Source: Candidatus Thioglobus sp. MED-G25 (lineage in GTDB: Bacteria; Pseudomonadota; Gammaproteobacteria; Arenicellales; UBA868). From it: a stretch of 64,000 bases of DNA. The notes beneath the pieces were generated by a model. It saw only the letters and a list, made by a program, of their open reading frames with translations, was not told the origin of the DNA and did not search any database. Location of the stretch: positions 47,261-111,260 of the forward strand of contig NTKC01000002.1 of NCBI GenBank assembly GCA_002456995.1. The letters run 5' to 3'. Below are positions 25,067-35,327 of this stretch, piece after piece; the first letter of the stretch is position 1; each line of letters opens with the position of its first letter. A program made the translations under genes and the position numbers.

Positions 25067-26668
25067 ATGATTATTGAACGAGGTATTTCGGGATTTGGCG
25101 GTGCAGTGACAGCGCCTCACCACCTGGCGGCACAGGCGGGCGGGCGGGTGTTGAGCGATGGTGGTAACGCAATCGAAGCGATGATTGCAGCGGCGGCTTG
25201 CATCGCAGTGGTTTACCCGCACATGAATGGGTTGGGGGGTGACAACGTCTGGCTCATACACTCAGGTCGAGGTAACCAGCCAGTTGGTTTTGATGCTTGT
25301 GGTGCGGCTGCGGGGCTTGCGGATGCTCAGTGGTATCGTGCGTCAGGACATGAGCAAATGCCCTCTCGCGGACCGAAGGCTGCATCGACAGTTGCCGGTG
25401 CCGTATCAGGCTGGGGAAAGGCCTATGAATGGAGTAGCAGGCACTGTGGCGGGAAACTGCCATTAAGACGCTTATTTGAGGATGCCATTTACTACGCCAA
25501 AGCGGGATTTTCGGTAACGGATACGTTGGCAAGAAATGCACGCCTTAAGCGGAGCGAATTGGAATCTGTTGAAGGTTATAGCAATCTATTTATACCCAGT
25601 GGCTCGACCCTGCGCCCTGGAGAAAGGTTTTGCCAACCACAACTGGCGCTAACGCTTGAGCGGCTTGCGGCCAGGGGCTTTGATGATTTTTATACGGGCG
25701 AGCTGGCACACGATATTGCTGAAGACCTGGAACGGATGGGCAGCCCACTTCGAGGGACAGACCTTAATCGGCATCAATCCATTCAAGTAGACCCCTTGGA
25801 GCTGAGTCTGGGTGAGACCGTGTTATTCAATATGCCGCCACCGACCCAGGGTATCTCATCGTTGATGCTGCTAGGAATATTTTCAAGACTGGGGGTTGAG
25901 TATGCAGATCGTTTTGAATACATACACGGCTTACTGGAATCGACAAAAAGAGCGTTTATTTACCGGGATCGCTATCTGACAGATCCTGAACACATGACTG
26001 TCCACCCACGCCAATTGCTGTCTGATGCTTTTCTTGACCGTAACGCTGCAAGCGTAAACTGGGATCAGGCTGCTCCATGGCCCGCCAAAGAGGACGGCGG
26101 CGATACCGTCTGGTTAGGATCTGCCGACTCTCAGGGCCGGGTTGTCAGTTTTATCCAGAGTCTTTATTGGGAATTTGGTTCCGGTGTTGTGCTGCCGCAG
26201 ACAGGCATCACATGGCAAAACCGGGGGTCGAGTTTTTCATTGGATTCTGGTCATCACAACTGCTTGAAGCCCTTTCGGCGCCCGTTTCACACGATTCAGC
26301 CGGCGCTTGCACATCTACCCGATGGCCGCGTTGTGGCCTATGGGACGATGGGCGGGGATGGACAGCCGCAAACCCAGGCGATGATTCTTTCTCGTTATGC
26401 GGGGTATGGGCAGGGCATTCAGCAGGCCATCAGCGCCCCGCGCTGGCTTCTGGGGAGGACCTGGGGTAGTGAGGTCACAAATGTCCGCATAGAAAACAGA
26501 TTTCCGGCCGAGGTTTTTGATCAACTGTTATCTGTTGGTCATGAGTTGGAGGTGACCGGCCCTTACGATGATCTCATGGGGCATGCGGGTGCAATTGTGT
26601 TACACCCAGACGGACTGATAGAAGGAGCCAGTGATCCGCGTTCAGACGGCTCGGTTGTGGTGGTGTGA
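25067..26668 (+). CDS. Gamma-glutamyltransferase family protein
   Basis: This 533-residue N-terminal-nucleophile hydrolase is of the Ggt family. The large-subunit part includes GGNAIEAMIAAAACIAVVYPHMNGLGGD. The likely autocleavage threonine lies in EDGGDTVWLGSADSQGRVVS, and the small subunit includes NRGSSFSLDSGHHN and GTMGGDGQPQTQAM. There is no signal peptide, so a cytoplasmic acylase or gamma-glutamyl hydrolase is more likely than the periplasmic glutathione enzyme. Hydrolysis of gamma-glutamyl amides would fit the GmaS-like genes at 54 kb, but this is only a suggestion. Confidence 0.85.
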   Translation: MIIERGISGFGGAVTAPHHLAAQAGGRVLSDGGNAIEAMIAAAACIAVVYPHMNGLGGDNVWLIHSGRGNQPVGFDACGAAAGLADAQWYRASGHEQMPSRGPKAASTVAGAVSGWGKAYEWSSRHCGGKLPLRRLFEDAIYYAKAGFSVTDTLARNARLKRSELESVEGYSNLFIPSGSTLRPGERFCQPQLALTLERLAARGFDDFYTGELAHDIAEDLERMGSPLRGTDLNRHQSIQVDPLELSLGETVLFNMPPPTQGISSLMLLGIFSRLGVEYADRFEYIHGLLESTKRAFIYRDRYLTDPEHMTVHPRQLLSDAFLDRNAASVNWDQAAPWPAKEDGGDTVWLGSADSQGRVVSFIQSLYWEFGSGVVLPQTGITWQNRGSSFSLDSGHHNCLKPFRRPFHTIQPALAHLPDGRVVAYGTMGGDGQPQTQAMILSRYAGYGQGIQQAISAPRWLLGRTWGSEVTNVRIENRFPAEVFDQLLSVGHELEVTGPYDDLMGHAGAIVLHPDGLIEGASDPRSDGSVVVV

Positions 26669-26678
26669 ACCCATCAAT

Positions 26679-28115
26679 TTAACGATTCGTGATATGTATC
26701 GCGCGGCCGTGTGTCGCCAGGGCGGCTTCGTGGATTGCTTCTGACAAGGTTGGGTGCGCATGTATGGTTTTCGACAGGTCAGTGGCTGTAATCCTGGTTT
26801 TCATCGCAAGCACTGCTTCGCCTATCAATTCAGAAATATGTGAACCAATCATGTGTATTCCCAGAATCTGGTCAGTAGCGCTATCCGAGAGAATCTTAAC
26901 GAAACCTTCAGTTTTGCCTTGGGCTTTGGCGCGTCCGGTTGCCGCAAAAGGAAACAATCCGGTCGAATAGGGTCGTTGGGCTTGTTTAAGGTCGAGTTCG
27001 GTTAGGCCCACCCAGGCAATTTCAGGGTCCGTGTAGATGATCCAAGGAATCACCTCGCGGTCAACGTGGCCTTGACCGGTCGCAATTTTCTCTGCCACAG
27101 CCACACCTTCTTCAGAGGCCTTGTGGGCCAGCATGGGGCCGTGGACTGAGTCGCCGATTGCCCAGACGTTTTGTTCACCTGTCAAGCAGTTTTCGTCGAC
27201 TTCGATAAAGCCGCGACTATCGAGGGTCAGGCCAGTCGCTGGGTCGAAAAGTCCATCCGTGCATGGTTGACGACCTATCGCAACGATCAGTTTGTCGACT
27301 GTAAGTTTCTGTTCCTGTTCTCCTTGAAGATAGACCACCTCGCAACCATTGTTTATCACGGTGGCATTTGTGACGAGACAACCCAGTTGAATATTAAGAT
27401 TCTGTTTTTTGAACTGCCGCTGGGCTTCACGGGCGATCTGTGGGTCAGCGGCGGGCAATAAAGTTGTTGCCGCTTCGAGTATCGTCACCTTCGCTCCCAG
27501 GCGGCGCCATACACTACCGAGTTCCAGTCCGACAACACCGGCACCGATAACACCCAGTACCTCGGGAACTGTGAGAAGTGACAGAGCGGTAGAAGATTCA
27601 ATAATATGATCACCATCAAAGGGTAGGCCAGGTAGGGTCATCGGCTCAGAGCCTGTCGCGATGACGACATGTTTGCTGTTTAGAATGTCGGGCGTTTGAC
27701 TGCCTGTTACTGGTGTAACTTCGATACGTAGCTCCGGTAGAACCCTGCCGAAGCCGTGAATTGCAGTCACACCATTGGCCTTAAAAAGGGTACCTATCCC
27801 ATCAGTCAGTTCAGCGACGATCCTGTTTTTGCGTTCCATCATCTGTGGAATGTCGAGCTCTACGGTGTCAACAAAAATACCGTGCTCGGTAAATTCCTGG
27901 TGCAATTGTTCAAGATGTAACGAGCTGTCCAGTAGTGCTTTTGATGGAATGCAACCCACATTTAGGCAGGTTCCGCCAGGTGTAGGCTCGCCCGCATTAT
28001 TTGTCCGTTGGTCAATACACGCAGTACGCAAACCCAGCTGGGCGCAGCGTATTGCACAAACATAACCGGCCGGTCCGGCACCGATGACGACTACATCAAA
28101 AGTAGCTTCAGTCAT
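26679..28115 (-). CDS. lpdA: Dihydrolipoyl dehydrogenase
   Basis: This 478-residue flavoprotein disulfide reductase has an N-terminal FAD motif VVIGAGPAGYVCAIRCAQLG, the redox-active pair in GGTCLNVGCIPSKALL, the NAD motif GVIGAGVVGLELGSVW and the C-terminal His-Glu active site in HAHPTLSEAIHEAAL. It is the E3 subunit of 2-oxoacid dehydrogenase or glycine-cleavage complexes. None of those partners is adjacent, so it is a free-standing lpd. It is convergent with the gamma-glutamyltransferase gene, with a 10-base gap. Confidence 0.95.
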   Translation of the reverse strand: MTEATFDVVVIGAGPAGYVCAIRCAQLGLRTACIDQRTNNAGEPTPGGTCLNVGCIPSKALLDSSLHLEQLHQEFTEHGIFVDTVELDIPQMMERKNRIVAELTDGIGTLFKANGVTAIHGFGRVLPELRIEVTPVTGSQTPDILNSKHVVIATGSEPMTLPGLPFDGDHIIESSTALSLLTVPEVLGVIGAGVVGLELGSVWRRLGAKVTILEAATTLLPAADPQIAREAQRQFKKQNLNIQLGCLVTNATVINNGCEVVYLQGEQEQKLTVDKLIVAIGRQPCTDGLFDPATGLTLDSRGFIEVDENCLTGEQNVWAIGDSVHGPMLAHKASEEGVAVAEKIATGQGHVDREVIPWIIYTDPEIAWVGLTELDLKQAQRPYSTGLFPFAATGRAKAQGKTEGFVKILSDSATDQILGIHMIGSHISELIGEAVLAMKTRITATDLSKTIHAHPTLSEAIHEAALATHGRAIHITNR

Positions 28116-28211
28116 CTTCAGCTCTATTGACCTGGTTTGAAGGTTGGTTGGATACGTTACAGAGCCTGTGCAGGTGAATCTGAACTGTGCGGCATATCAT
28201 GAGAATTTTAA

Positions 28212-28667
28212 TCAGGCAGTACCAGTATGTCCGAAGCCACCGTGGTGTCGATCACTTTTCTCAAAAGAATCAACGATTTCGAAATTAACTTTCACGACGG
28301 GCAGGAATGCCATCTGGGCAATTCGATCCCCGGGTTCGATCCGGAAATCCGATGAGCTACGATTCCAGCAAGACACTTTGACTTCACCCTGGTAATCGCT
28401 GTCGATCAGTCCCACCAAATTACCTAGAACGATGCCGTGTTTATGCCCCAGACCGGAACGGGGCAGCAGTACTGCGCAGATATCAGGGTCAGCGATGTGA
28501 ACGGCGAGGCCTGTTGGTATCAGTTCACAGGCATCGGGTTTAACAGTTAAGGGTTCTTCAAGACAGGCCCTGATATCCATAGCAGCCGAGCCGTCTGTCG
28601 CATAAGCGGGTAGGCCGAACGTCTCAGCAAGGCGAGGATCAAGTACTTTTAGCTGAATCTTTTGCAT
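28212..28667 (-). CDS. dut: dUTP diphosphatase
   Basis: Dut hydrolyses dUTP to dUMP. The trimeric-enzyme motifs are in order: [42 protein letters not shown] and HHGGFGHTG. The ATG at 28667 ([13 protein letters not shown]) is used because it matches the family N-terminus; a start at 28688 would add seven residues. The gene overlaps the end of coaBC by 29 bases, the usual gammaproteobacterial dfp-dut arrangement. Confidence 0.94.
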   Translation of the reverse strand: MQKIQLKVLDPRLAETFGLPAYATDGSAAMDIRACLEEPLTVKPDACELIPTGLAVHIADPDICAVLLPRSGLGHKHGIVLGNLVGLIDSDYQGEVKVSCWNRSSSDFRIEPGDRIAQMAFLPVVKVNFEIVDSFEKSDRHHGGFGHTGTA

Positions 28668-29856
28668 GGAAGCGCTTCGCAATTTCATCGATCAGATTTA
28701 CTGCCAGTTTGACCTTGGTATCCTGGCCCAGGTCGAGTTCTGTATTTCGATCAACAAGAACAAGGGCGTTCCGATCACTCCCGAATGGCTTGTCTTTACC
28801 TTCTATAGGGTTTGCAACCATTAGGTCTGCTTTTTTGCGTTCGAGTTTACCGCGAGCATTGTCGATAGTTCTTTCGGTTTCAGCTGCGAAACCGACAATG
28901 AATGGTGGTGACGGTCGAGCGGCCATTGAAGCAAGTATATCGGGGTTACGAACGAGTTTAATTGTCATCTCGGGCGCATCTTTTTTCATTTTTTGGGGCA
29001 TGCTATCCGCGGGACGATAATCTGCAACGGCTGCAGCACAGATCAGAATATCAGTTGAATCAATATTTGATTCAACAGCGGCCAGCATTTCTTGTGCAGA
29101 AACAACACTTTTGACCTGAATCCCAGCTGGTGGTGCCAATGCAGTCGGGCCGCTAATCAGCGTGACTGAAGCACCTGCGATCCGAGCAGCAGTTGCCACT
29201 GCGTAACCCATTTTTCCAGAGCTGTGATTGGTCAAGGCCCGTACTGGGTCTAGAGCTTCCCAGGTGGGGCCGGCAGTCACCATAACCTGGACGCCATCAA
29301 GACTACCGGGAGATCGACTCTGTGCCAGATATTGAACAATTTCTTCTGGCTCCTGCATACGACCGGGGCCAACTTCACCACAGGCCTGTGGGCCTATTCT
29401 TGGATCAAGGACGGTAACGCCCCAGGTGCGTAAGCTCTCCACATTCCGCTGAGTAGCTGTCTTTTCCCACATCACATGATTCATTGCAGGCGCAATGGTA
29501 ATTGGAGCTTCGGATGCCAAGCACAGGGTGCTAAGGAGAGTGTCGGCAAGACCCGTTGCTAAACGCGCGATGAAGTCAGCACTTGCCGGCGCGACAACAA
29601 TTTGGTCCGCCCACCGGGCTAATTCGATATGACCCATCCCAGCCTCTGCGCTGGTATCCAGCAGGGAATCGTGTACTGGATTGCCGCTGGTTGCCTGGAG
29701 AGTCAGTGGCGTGATAAATGCCTTACCTGCGGGGGTGACAACGACGCGAACGTCGGCACCCTGATCTCGCAGCCTGCGGGTCAGATCCACGCTTTTATAG
29801 GCTGCGATCCCGCCAGTAATACCAACCACAATGTGCGTGCCAGCAATAGCGCTCAT
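28639..29856 (-). CDS. coaBC: Phosphopantothenoylcysteine synthetase/decarboxylase
   Basis: This bifunctional coenzyme A synthesis enzyme has about 405 residues. The N-terminal FMN decarboxylase domain (CoaC) shows [26 protein letters not shown] and the flexible-flap cysteine in [14 protein letters not shown]. The C-terminal synthetase domain (CoaB) shows [17 protein letters not shown] and [11 protein letters not shown]. The start [11 protein letters not shown] at 29856 is preferred to an upstream ATG at 29895. It precedes dut and diverges from rpmB, an ordinary gammaproteobacterial gene order. Confidence 0.94.
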   Translation of the reverse strand: MSAIAGTHIVVGITGGIAAYKSVDLTRRLRDQGADVRVVVTPAGKAFITPLTLQATSGNPVHDSLLDTSAEAGMGHIELARWADQIVVAPASADFIARLATGLADTLLSTLCLASEAPITIAPAMNHVMWEKTATQRNVESLRTWGVTVLDPRIGPQACGEVGPGRMQEPEEIVQYLAQSRSPGSLDGVQVMVTAGPTWEALDPVRALTNHSSGKMGYAVATAARIAGASVTLISGPTALAPPAGIQVKSVVSAQEMLAAVESNIDSTDILICAAAVADYRPADSMPQKMKKDAPEMTIKLVRNPDILASMAARPSPPFIVGFAAETERTIDNARGKLERKKADLMVANPIEGKDKPFGSDRNALVLVDRNTELDLGQDTKVKLAVNLIDEIAKRFHAKDSAKST

Positions 29857-30015
29857 AAACGTGAGTCTAACGGTTGTAGATCGAGCGGGAAACAAGGTAT
29901 CTGCTGATAATGCCCCGATGTGCCTGATGGGCCTGATTTTTAGTCGGGCTTTCAGAATAAGTCGATTTCTGGTATAAATCCCCCCCCTTGAACACCGAAA
30001 AAGAGCGACAGGTCA

Positions 30016-30255
30016 ATGGCTAGAGTTTGCCAAATTACGGGGAAGCGGACAGTGTCCGGCAACAATGTTTCCCACGCAAACAACCGAACGAAGCGTACTT
30101 TTAAGCCGAATATTCATGATCAACGATTTTGGGTCGAAAGTGAAAAGCGCTGGGTACGGCTCCGAGTGTCCCACCAGGGACAGCGGATAATCGATAAGAA
30201 GGGCATTGAGTCAGTGCTGAAAGACCTTCGCGCTCGTGGTGAGCGAGTTCGATAA
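30016..30255 (+). CDS. rpmB: 50S ribosomal protein L28
   Basis: This 79-residue L28 starts [20 protein letters not shown] and contains [20 protein letters not shown]. Its length is that of the family in gammaproteobacteria. It is the first gene of the rpmB-rpmG operon; the L33 gene begins 38 bases downstream. Confidence 0.97.
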   Translation: MARVCQITGKRTVSGNNVSHANNRTKRTFKPNIHDQRFWVESEKRWVRLRVSHQGQRIIDKKGIESVLKDLRARGERVR

Positions 30256-30293
30256 CAGTATACTCAGAGTATCAGGCCCAGGGAGAAACAAGT

Positions 30294-30449
30294 ATGAGAG
30301 ACAAGATTCGACTGACGTCATCAGCTGGCACTGGTCACTTCTATACGACGACGAAAAATAAGCGGACGACACCAGATAAGATGGAAATTAAGAAGTATGA
30401 TCCGGTCGTGCGAAAACACGTGATCTATAAAGAAGGCAAGATTAAGTAA
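30294..30449 (+). CDS. rpmG: 50S ribosomal protein L33
   Basis: This 51-residue protein begins [20 protein letters not shown] and continues with [20 protein letters not shown], the L33 pattern. GGGAG lies ten bases upstream. The zinc-binding cysteines of one L33 type are absent, so this is the zinc-independent form. It is followed by a strong terminator. Confidence 0.96.
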   Translation: MRDKIRLTSSAGTGHFYTTTKNKRTTPDKMEIKKYDPVVRKHVIYKEGKIK

Positions 30450-30470
30450 AACTGTTTTTCGATTCGTCCG

Positions 30471-30495
30471 AAAGCCCTCCTCGCGGGGGCTTTTT
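30471..30495 (+). terminator. Rho-independent terminator of rpmB-rpmG
   Basis: AAGCCCTC, a short TCGC loop and GGGGGCTT form a G+C-rich hairpin followed by TTTTT. It lies 22 bases past the rpmG stop. Confidence 0.85.
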
Positions 30496-30517
30496 AAATT
30501 CAGCCCCAAACGGGGGA

Positions 30518-31693
30518 TCAGTCGAGTAGCAGTCGGTATCCTTTGAGCTTTTCTGCAAATTGTGCGAGTGAGTTGATGCCAGATGATTCAGCATGTCGGC
30601 ACCAGTTGTCTAGCTGCTGAATTAGTATTTCACTCGAGGCTGAGGAGCGTTGCCAGATTTCCTGGAGTCGAAGTTTTGCATCGTACACGGTGTTGATTCG
30701 CGGCGACAAAGCCAGAGCATAGGTGAGCCTTTGCTGAGCGTGGGAGTTCAATCTGGTATTTTCACGTACAATCAGTTTTGAAGCTTTTCGAAATATTCTG
30801 AACTTGGACCGGCTGGTGTTTCGGATTGCACGGGCTTCATCCTGGCACACAGTCGACACAACCTCACGCGCGTAGTCAGCCATGATCTCGAATCGATTGC
30901 CGATCAACGCACGCAGTGTTTCGATATCGCAGCAGATCGTATCTGATCGTGTAATCACCACCGGTGGTTGCTTGGAAGAATTTGCGAGGCCGAGGTGTTC
31001 AAGCACTCTGATGTAAAACCAGCCAAGATCTATTTCCCAGGGTTTTGTCGAAAAGCGAGCGGATCCTGCAAACGCATGATGATTGTTATGCAGTTCCTCT
31101 CCTCCGATCAGAATCCCCCAGGGGACGATGTTTCGACTTGCATCCTCCAGTTCGTAGTTTCGATAACCTAGAAAGTGGCCGAGACCGTTAATAACTCCGG
31201 CAGCCCAGAAAGGAATCCAGATCATCTGGACCAGCCATACCAACGTTCCGGCAAGCGGTCCAAATGCAAGAAGTTCCAGGATCAGTAGCACGGTAAGGCC
31301 GGTATTGGGGAAACGCGCATAGATATTTCTTTCGATCCAGTCATCCGGTGTACCGTTTCCGTATTTATCCAGAGTTTCCAGATTGGCTGCGGCCCGTCGG
31401 TAAACAACTAGGCCAAGCCATAATACCCGGTGAATACCCAGTATCTGCGGACTATGAGGATCATCGTTTGTTTCAACTGTGGCATGGTGTTTGCGATGAA
31501 CCGCGACCCACTGTCGCGTGACAATTCCTGTCGTGAGCCATAACCAGCCGCGGAAGAAATGACTGACCGCTTTGTGCAGCGAAAACGCGCGATGAGACTG
31601 GTTACGGTGCAGGAACAGCGTTACCGAAATAATCGTCAGGTGGGTCGTTACCAGCACGATCACGGTATATCCCCACCACGGAAGAGTTGCCAT
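30518..31693 (-). CDS. Membrane fatty acid desaturase, delta-9 type
   Basis: This 391-residue integral membrane desaturase has the three histidine boxes HRNQSH (about residue 29), HRKHH (about 67) and HNNHH (about 204) that hold the di-iron centre. Hydrophobic segments flank them, and a hydrophilic C-terminal region of about 150 residues follows. Enzymes of this type introduce a cis-9 double bond into acyl-CoA or phospholipid acyl chains and help in cold adaptation. It converges on the rpmG terminator. Confidence 0.9.
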   Translation of the reverse strand: MATLPWWGYTVIVLVTTHLTIISVTLFLHRNQSHRAFSLHKAVSHFFRGWLWLTTGIVTRQWVAVHRKHHATVETNDDPHSPQILGIHRVLWLGLVVYRRAAANLETLDKYGNGTPDDWIERNIYARFPNTGLTVLLILELLAFGPLAGTLVWLVQMIWIPFWAAGVINGLGHFLGYRNYELEDASRNIVPWGILIGGEELHNNHHAFAGSARFSTKPWEIDLGWFYIRVLEHLGLANSSKQPPVVITRSDTICCDIETLRALIGNRFEIMADYAREVVSTVCQDEARAIRNTSRSKFRIFRKASKLIVRENTRLNSHAQQRLTYALALSPRINTVYDAKLRLQEIWQRSSASSEILIQQLDNWCRHAESSGINSLAQFAEKLKGYRLLLD

Positions 31694-31775
31694 AGCTAGA
31701 TGGATAACGAATTGATGAGTCAGTCAGTATTGAATCTGTGAATCAATTCAGAGCCCTAAACAATTGTACTGTGTC

Positions 31776-31994
31776 TCAGCGGGCGCGGTAGGTTATCCGG
31801 CCTTTGGATAGGTCATAAGGGGTGAGTTGGACAGTAACACGGTCCCCCCGAAGGATTCGAATATAGTTTTTTCGCATTTTTCCGGAAATATGAGCATGAA
31901 CAACATGCCCGTTATCTAGCTCAACCTGGAACTGGGTGTTTGGCAGGGTTTCGAGCACCGTACCCTCCATTTCAATATGTTCTTCTTTTGCCAC
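31776..31994 (-). CDS. infA: Translation initiation factor IF-1
   Basis: This 72-residue OB-fold protein starts at GTG (read [20 protein letters not shown]) and contains [19 protein letters not shown], an almost invariant IF-1 sequence. The open frame runs 49 residues further upstream to 32141, but that extension has no family similarity. IF-1 proteins are 72 residues long, and GGGAGG lies about 13 bases before the GTG. The gene is monocistronic here. Confidence 0.94.
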   Translation of the reverse strand: MAKEEHIEMEGTVLETLPNTQFQVELDNGHVVHAHISGKMRKNYIRILRGDRVTVQLTPYDLSKGRITYRAR

Positions 31995-32163
31995 TCGTAA
32001 GGTCGCGCCTCCCAGCGCACACATGTTTTCAGAGCAGAGTATAACGGACGGGTTCGTCTTCATCCAGATCTCACCGTATCGAGAAGATGACGGTCGATGA
32101 TGCGTTGTGTCAGAGTGTGCCTTTGAGCACACCTCTTTCACTTAACTGTCTGGCAGAGATTAA

Positions 32164-32889
32164 ATGATTGATCTTTATTATTGGCCAACGCCTAATGGAT
32201 TGAAGATAACTGTTTTGCTACGGGAGATTGGACTGGAGTATCGGTTATATCCAATCAACATTGGCAAGGGAGATTAGTTTGATCTGGAATTCTTATCTGT
32301 ATCGCCAAACAACCGTATCCCCGCGATTGTCGATCATGAACCCGAAGGTGGTGGAGATTCGATCTTAGTGTTTGAATCCGGTGCGATCCTGTTGTACCTG
32401 GCAGAGAAATACGAGCAGTTTCTTCCGCCAGATCAACGATTGCGAGTACAGGCTATTGAATGGTTAATGTGGCAGATGGGGGGTCTTGGCCCGATGCTCG
32501 GACAGAATCACCACTTTAATCGGTATGCTCCTGAAGACGTGCTTTACGCGATAAAACGATACAGTGACGAAACGCTGAGGCTCTATGCAGTGTTGAACCG
32601 TCGATTGATCGACCGGGATTACATCGCCGGTTCATACTCTATTGCGGATATAGCAGTTTATCCGTGGGTGAATCGTTACGAGTGGCACAAAACCGATATT
32701 GATCGCTTTCCAGAAGTGAAACGCTGGTATCAGACCATCGGTGAACGACCTGGTGTTGTTCGTGCCTATGATGAGGCAAAAACTATTAACGCTGGTAATG
32801 TCGCCTCTGACGAGTCACGTGAAGTACTTTTTGGGCAAACAGATGTGACGATACAGCAGGCGTATGCTGCACCTAAAGGATCGGAATGA
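32164..32889 (+). pseudogene. Glutathione S-transferase interrupted by an amber codon
   Basis: The frame from ATG 32164 encodes a thioredoxin-like GST N-terminal domain (LYYWPTPNGLKITVLLREIG) but reads TAG at 32275-32277. The same frame then continues as FDLEFLSVSPNNRIPAIVDH, FESGAILLYLAEKY and a full helical domain to 32889, with no frameshift. Close homologs have glutamine at this place (GDQF), so a single C-to-T change would create the stop. It is a recent pseudogene, a sequence error, or a readthrough case. The family resembles YfcG/Ure2p-like disulfide reductases. Confidence 0.85.
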
Positions 32890-33038
32890 ACTGAGCTTTA
32901 GTTCAGTAGTCTATTGGACAGTTTGAATTAAATGTTGAGGCCGGGGCTGGTAAGTGCTACGTGGCCCCCATGCGTGTCAGCTACCGCTCGGACCAGGCTA
33001 AGGCCCAGATTATTGCCGGGCTGGGTCGCTAGGGATAC

Positions 33039-34166
33039 TCAAAGTAAAAGGTTTTCTAGAATTTTCTGGTAAATAATAGCTAGTGTCTCCAGATCGGCGA
33101 CAGCCACCTGCTCATTAATCTGGTGAATGGTTCGGTTCACAGGGCCCAGTTCAATGACTTGTGCTCCGGTGGGCGCAATGAAGCGGCCATCGGAAGTGCC
33201 CCCCTCAGTCGACAGATCAGTCGTGAGGCCGGTGACCGCATAAATTGCCGCAGATGCGGCGTCTACAAGTTCGCCGGGCTGAGTTTGGAAAGGTAGGTTG
33301 GGCCTGGACCAGTCAATCTCATAGTCTGTCCATACCTGCTGGCAAAGTGCGTTGACACGCTCTTTAATGGACTCAATCGATGACTCCGGGGAATACCGTA
33401 AATTGAAGTCTAATTCTGCCTGTGCTGGGATTACATTACTGGCACCAGTACCGCTGTTCAGGTTAGAGACCTGAAAGGTCGTGGGCGGAAAGAATTCATT
33501 ACCTTCATCCCATGTTTGTGCGGTGAGACGAGTCACAATTTCTGCTGCTCTGTGAATCGGGTTGTCGGCCAGATGTGGATAGGCGACATGACCCTGAACA
33601 CCCTGTATGGTCAATTTCCCCCCAAGTGATCCGCGGCGACCGTTCTTGATGACATCGCCGGTCTGTTCCCGGCTGGTTGGCTCACCTACAACACACCAGT
33701 CGATAATTTCTTCTCGATCACACAGCATCTCGACAACCTTAACTGTGCCATTGTTGGCAGGGCCCTCTTCGTCACTGGTTATGAGTAGAGCGATCGAGCC
33801 CCGATGATTGGGGTGATTGACCACAAATTGTTGGCAGGCCGTGACCATGGCAGCCAGGCTGCCTTTCATATCAGCGGCACCCCGACCATGAAGTATGCCA
33901 TCTTGGACGGTCGCGCTAAAAGGTGGGTAATGCCACTGCTCAATAGGGCCTGTGGGGACCACGTCGGTATGCCCAGCGAATACCAGCAAGGGATCAACCT
34001 GGCCACGGCGGAGCCATACATTACGTACCTCACCATAGGTTAGAAATTCAGCCTTGAAGCCTGCGGGCTGCAGGGCTTCGGCGATCAGATCCTGGCACCC
34101 AGCATCGTCTGGCGTGAGAGACGGCTGTCGGATCAGGTTTCGCGCAAAATCTAAAGTAGAGGACAT
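33039..34166 (-). CDS. dapE: Succinyl-diaminopimelate desuccinylase
   Basis: DapE cleaves N-succinyl-LL-diaminopimelate in lysine and peptidoglycan precursor synthesis. The 375-residue M20 metallohydrolase has metal ligands in FAGHTDVVP, GRGAADMKGSLAAM and TSDEEGPANNGT, a dimerisation domain in the middle and the C-terminal EGGTSDGRFIAPTGAQVIELGPVN. Length and motifs are normal. The 32890-33038 interval downstream contains no recognised gene. Confidence 0.95.
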   Translation of the reverse strand: MSSTLDFARNLIRQPSLTPDDAGCQDLIAEALQPAGFKAEFLTYGEVRNVWLRRGQVDPLLVFAGHTDVVPTGPIEQWHYPPFSATVQDGILHGRGAADMKGSLAAMVTACQQFVVNHPNHRGSIALLITSDEEGPANNGTVKVVEMLCDREEIIDWCVVGEPTSREQTGDVIKNGRRGSLGGKLTIQGVQGHVAYPHLADNPIHRAAEIVTRLTAQTWDEGNEFFPPTTFQVSNLNSGTGASNVIPAQAELDFNLRYSPESSIESIKERVNALCQQVWTDYEIDWSRPNLPFQTQPGELVDAASAAIYAVTGLTTDLSTEGGTSDGRFIAPTGAQVIELGPVNRTIHQINEQVAVADLETLAIIYQKILENLLL

Positions 34167-34344
34167 GACTTATAGTGATTCATGGGTTACGTTGATTCTA
34201 TTTTAGGGGATCATATCCCGGAACGGGCCTGTGGATGTCTGCTACCCTGTTGCCGAACAGCAAGAAGTGCTTGAAAATTGATCACGCATTTTACCGTTGT
34301 CTCACACTATCCGAATGAGATCACAATCTGGTATCTTGGAACGC

Positions 34345-35286
34345 ATGAACGAAACCGGAGAGTTACTGTTACACATTGACCCAGAAAGAGTGCCAGCCTG
34401 GGCAGCAGCACTGAGGGCAACTTTGGCTGAAATGCCGCTCAGAATCTGGCCCGATCGGGGCGATCCTGATCAAATTCGGTATGCGCTGTTATGGAAACCG
34501 CCTTCTGAACTGTTTGATGGTTTGCACAACCTAGAGGTGATTTTCTCTGTGGGTGCAGGTATAGATCATCTACTGAGCTGTACGACACTGCCAGCAGATG
34601 TTCCAGTGGTACGCATGGTTGAGCCTGTGTTGACAGCCGGGATGGTGGAGTATGTCATCTACAATGTGATACGGTTTCACCGGCGCATGCACGAATATGA
34701 TGTGCAGCAGCGACAAGCTCAGTGGCAGGTTTTGCCGCAGATCACGGCTGGCGATGTGACAATTGGAATAATGGGGTTAGGTGTTCTAGGCGAGGCCGCC
34801 GCCGCAGTGCTTACAAAGATGAACTACCCGGTAACGGGGTGGAGTCGATCGCGCAAGAGCCTACCCGGTGTGCGAAGCTACGTTGGTGAACCTGAGCTAT
34901 TGGAATTTCTCAGTGGTGCTCAGATTCTAGTTATGCTGCTGCCATTGGATGAGACGACCCAGCATATTCTGAACAAGGGAACGCTTGCGCGATTGCCCAG
35001 AGGTGCGTGTGTTATCAATGCTGGCCGCGGTGGCCTTATTCATGAGACTGATTTACTTAATGCGCTTGATAAAGGATATATCAGTGGTGCAGCACTTGAT
35101 GTATTTGAAACCGAGCCGTTACCCGAGACTCACCTGTTCTGGCGTCATCCGCATGTCACTGTCACACCTCATGCAGCCAGTCTGACCAATCCATTGACTG
35201 CGGTTCAGTTCGTGGCTGAAAACATTAGGCGTCACCAGAATGGGAAGCGCCTCCAGCATATTGTCGTGCCGACTGATCGGCGTTAA
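34345..35286 (+). CDS. ghrA: Glyoxylate/hydroxypyruvate reductase, GhrA-like
   Basis: This D-isomer-specific 2-hydroxyacid dehydrogenase has about 313 residues. The NAD(P) motif is GIMGLGVLGEAAAAVL, the catalytic arginine lies in INAGRGGLIHETDL, and the His-containing C-terminal signature is VTVTPHAASLTNP. It reduces glyoxylate and hydroxypyruvate in related bacteria. The ATG at 34345 (MNETGELLLHIDPERV) is used; starts at 34297 or 34315 would add up to 16 unmatched residues. Hydroxypyruvate reductase activity would fit serine-type one-carbon metabolism, but no such genes are nearby. Confidence 0.87.
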   Translation: MNETGELLLHIDPERVPAWAAALRATLAEMPLRIWPDRGDPDQIRYALLWKPPSELFDGLHNLEVIFSVGAGIDHLLSCTTLPADVPVVRMVEPVLTAGMVEYVIYNVIRFHRRMHEYDVQQRQAQWQVLPQITAGDVTIGIMGLGVLGEAAAAVLTKMNYPVTGWSRSRKSLPGVRSYVGEPELLEFLSGAQILVMLLPLDETTQHILNKGTLARLPRGACVINAGRGGLIHETDLLNALDKGYISGAALDVFETEPLPETHLFWRHPHVTVTPHAASLTNPLTAVQFVAENIRRHQNGKRLQHIVVPTDRR

Positions 35287-35327
35287 AACTGATCTCTGTA
35301 ACGAAACGTGTTCTCTAGTCGGTGTGA

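Noticed and set aside
31995..32141. N-terminal extension of IF-1
   Set aside because: The open frame adds 49 residues with no family similarity; IF-1 is 72 residues long from the GTG at 31994.
32275..32277. Pyrrolysine at the amber codon of the GST
   Set aside because: Amine metabolism made this tempting, but the protein is a GST with glutamine expected here, and no pyl genes or methylamine methyltransferases are visible.
32890..33038. Possible gene remnant downstream of the GST
   Set aside because: A frame ending in about 26 protein-like residues exists, but it is too short to assign and has no start signals.
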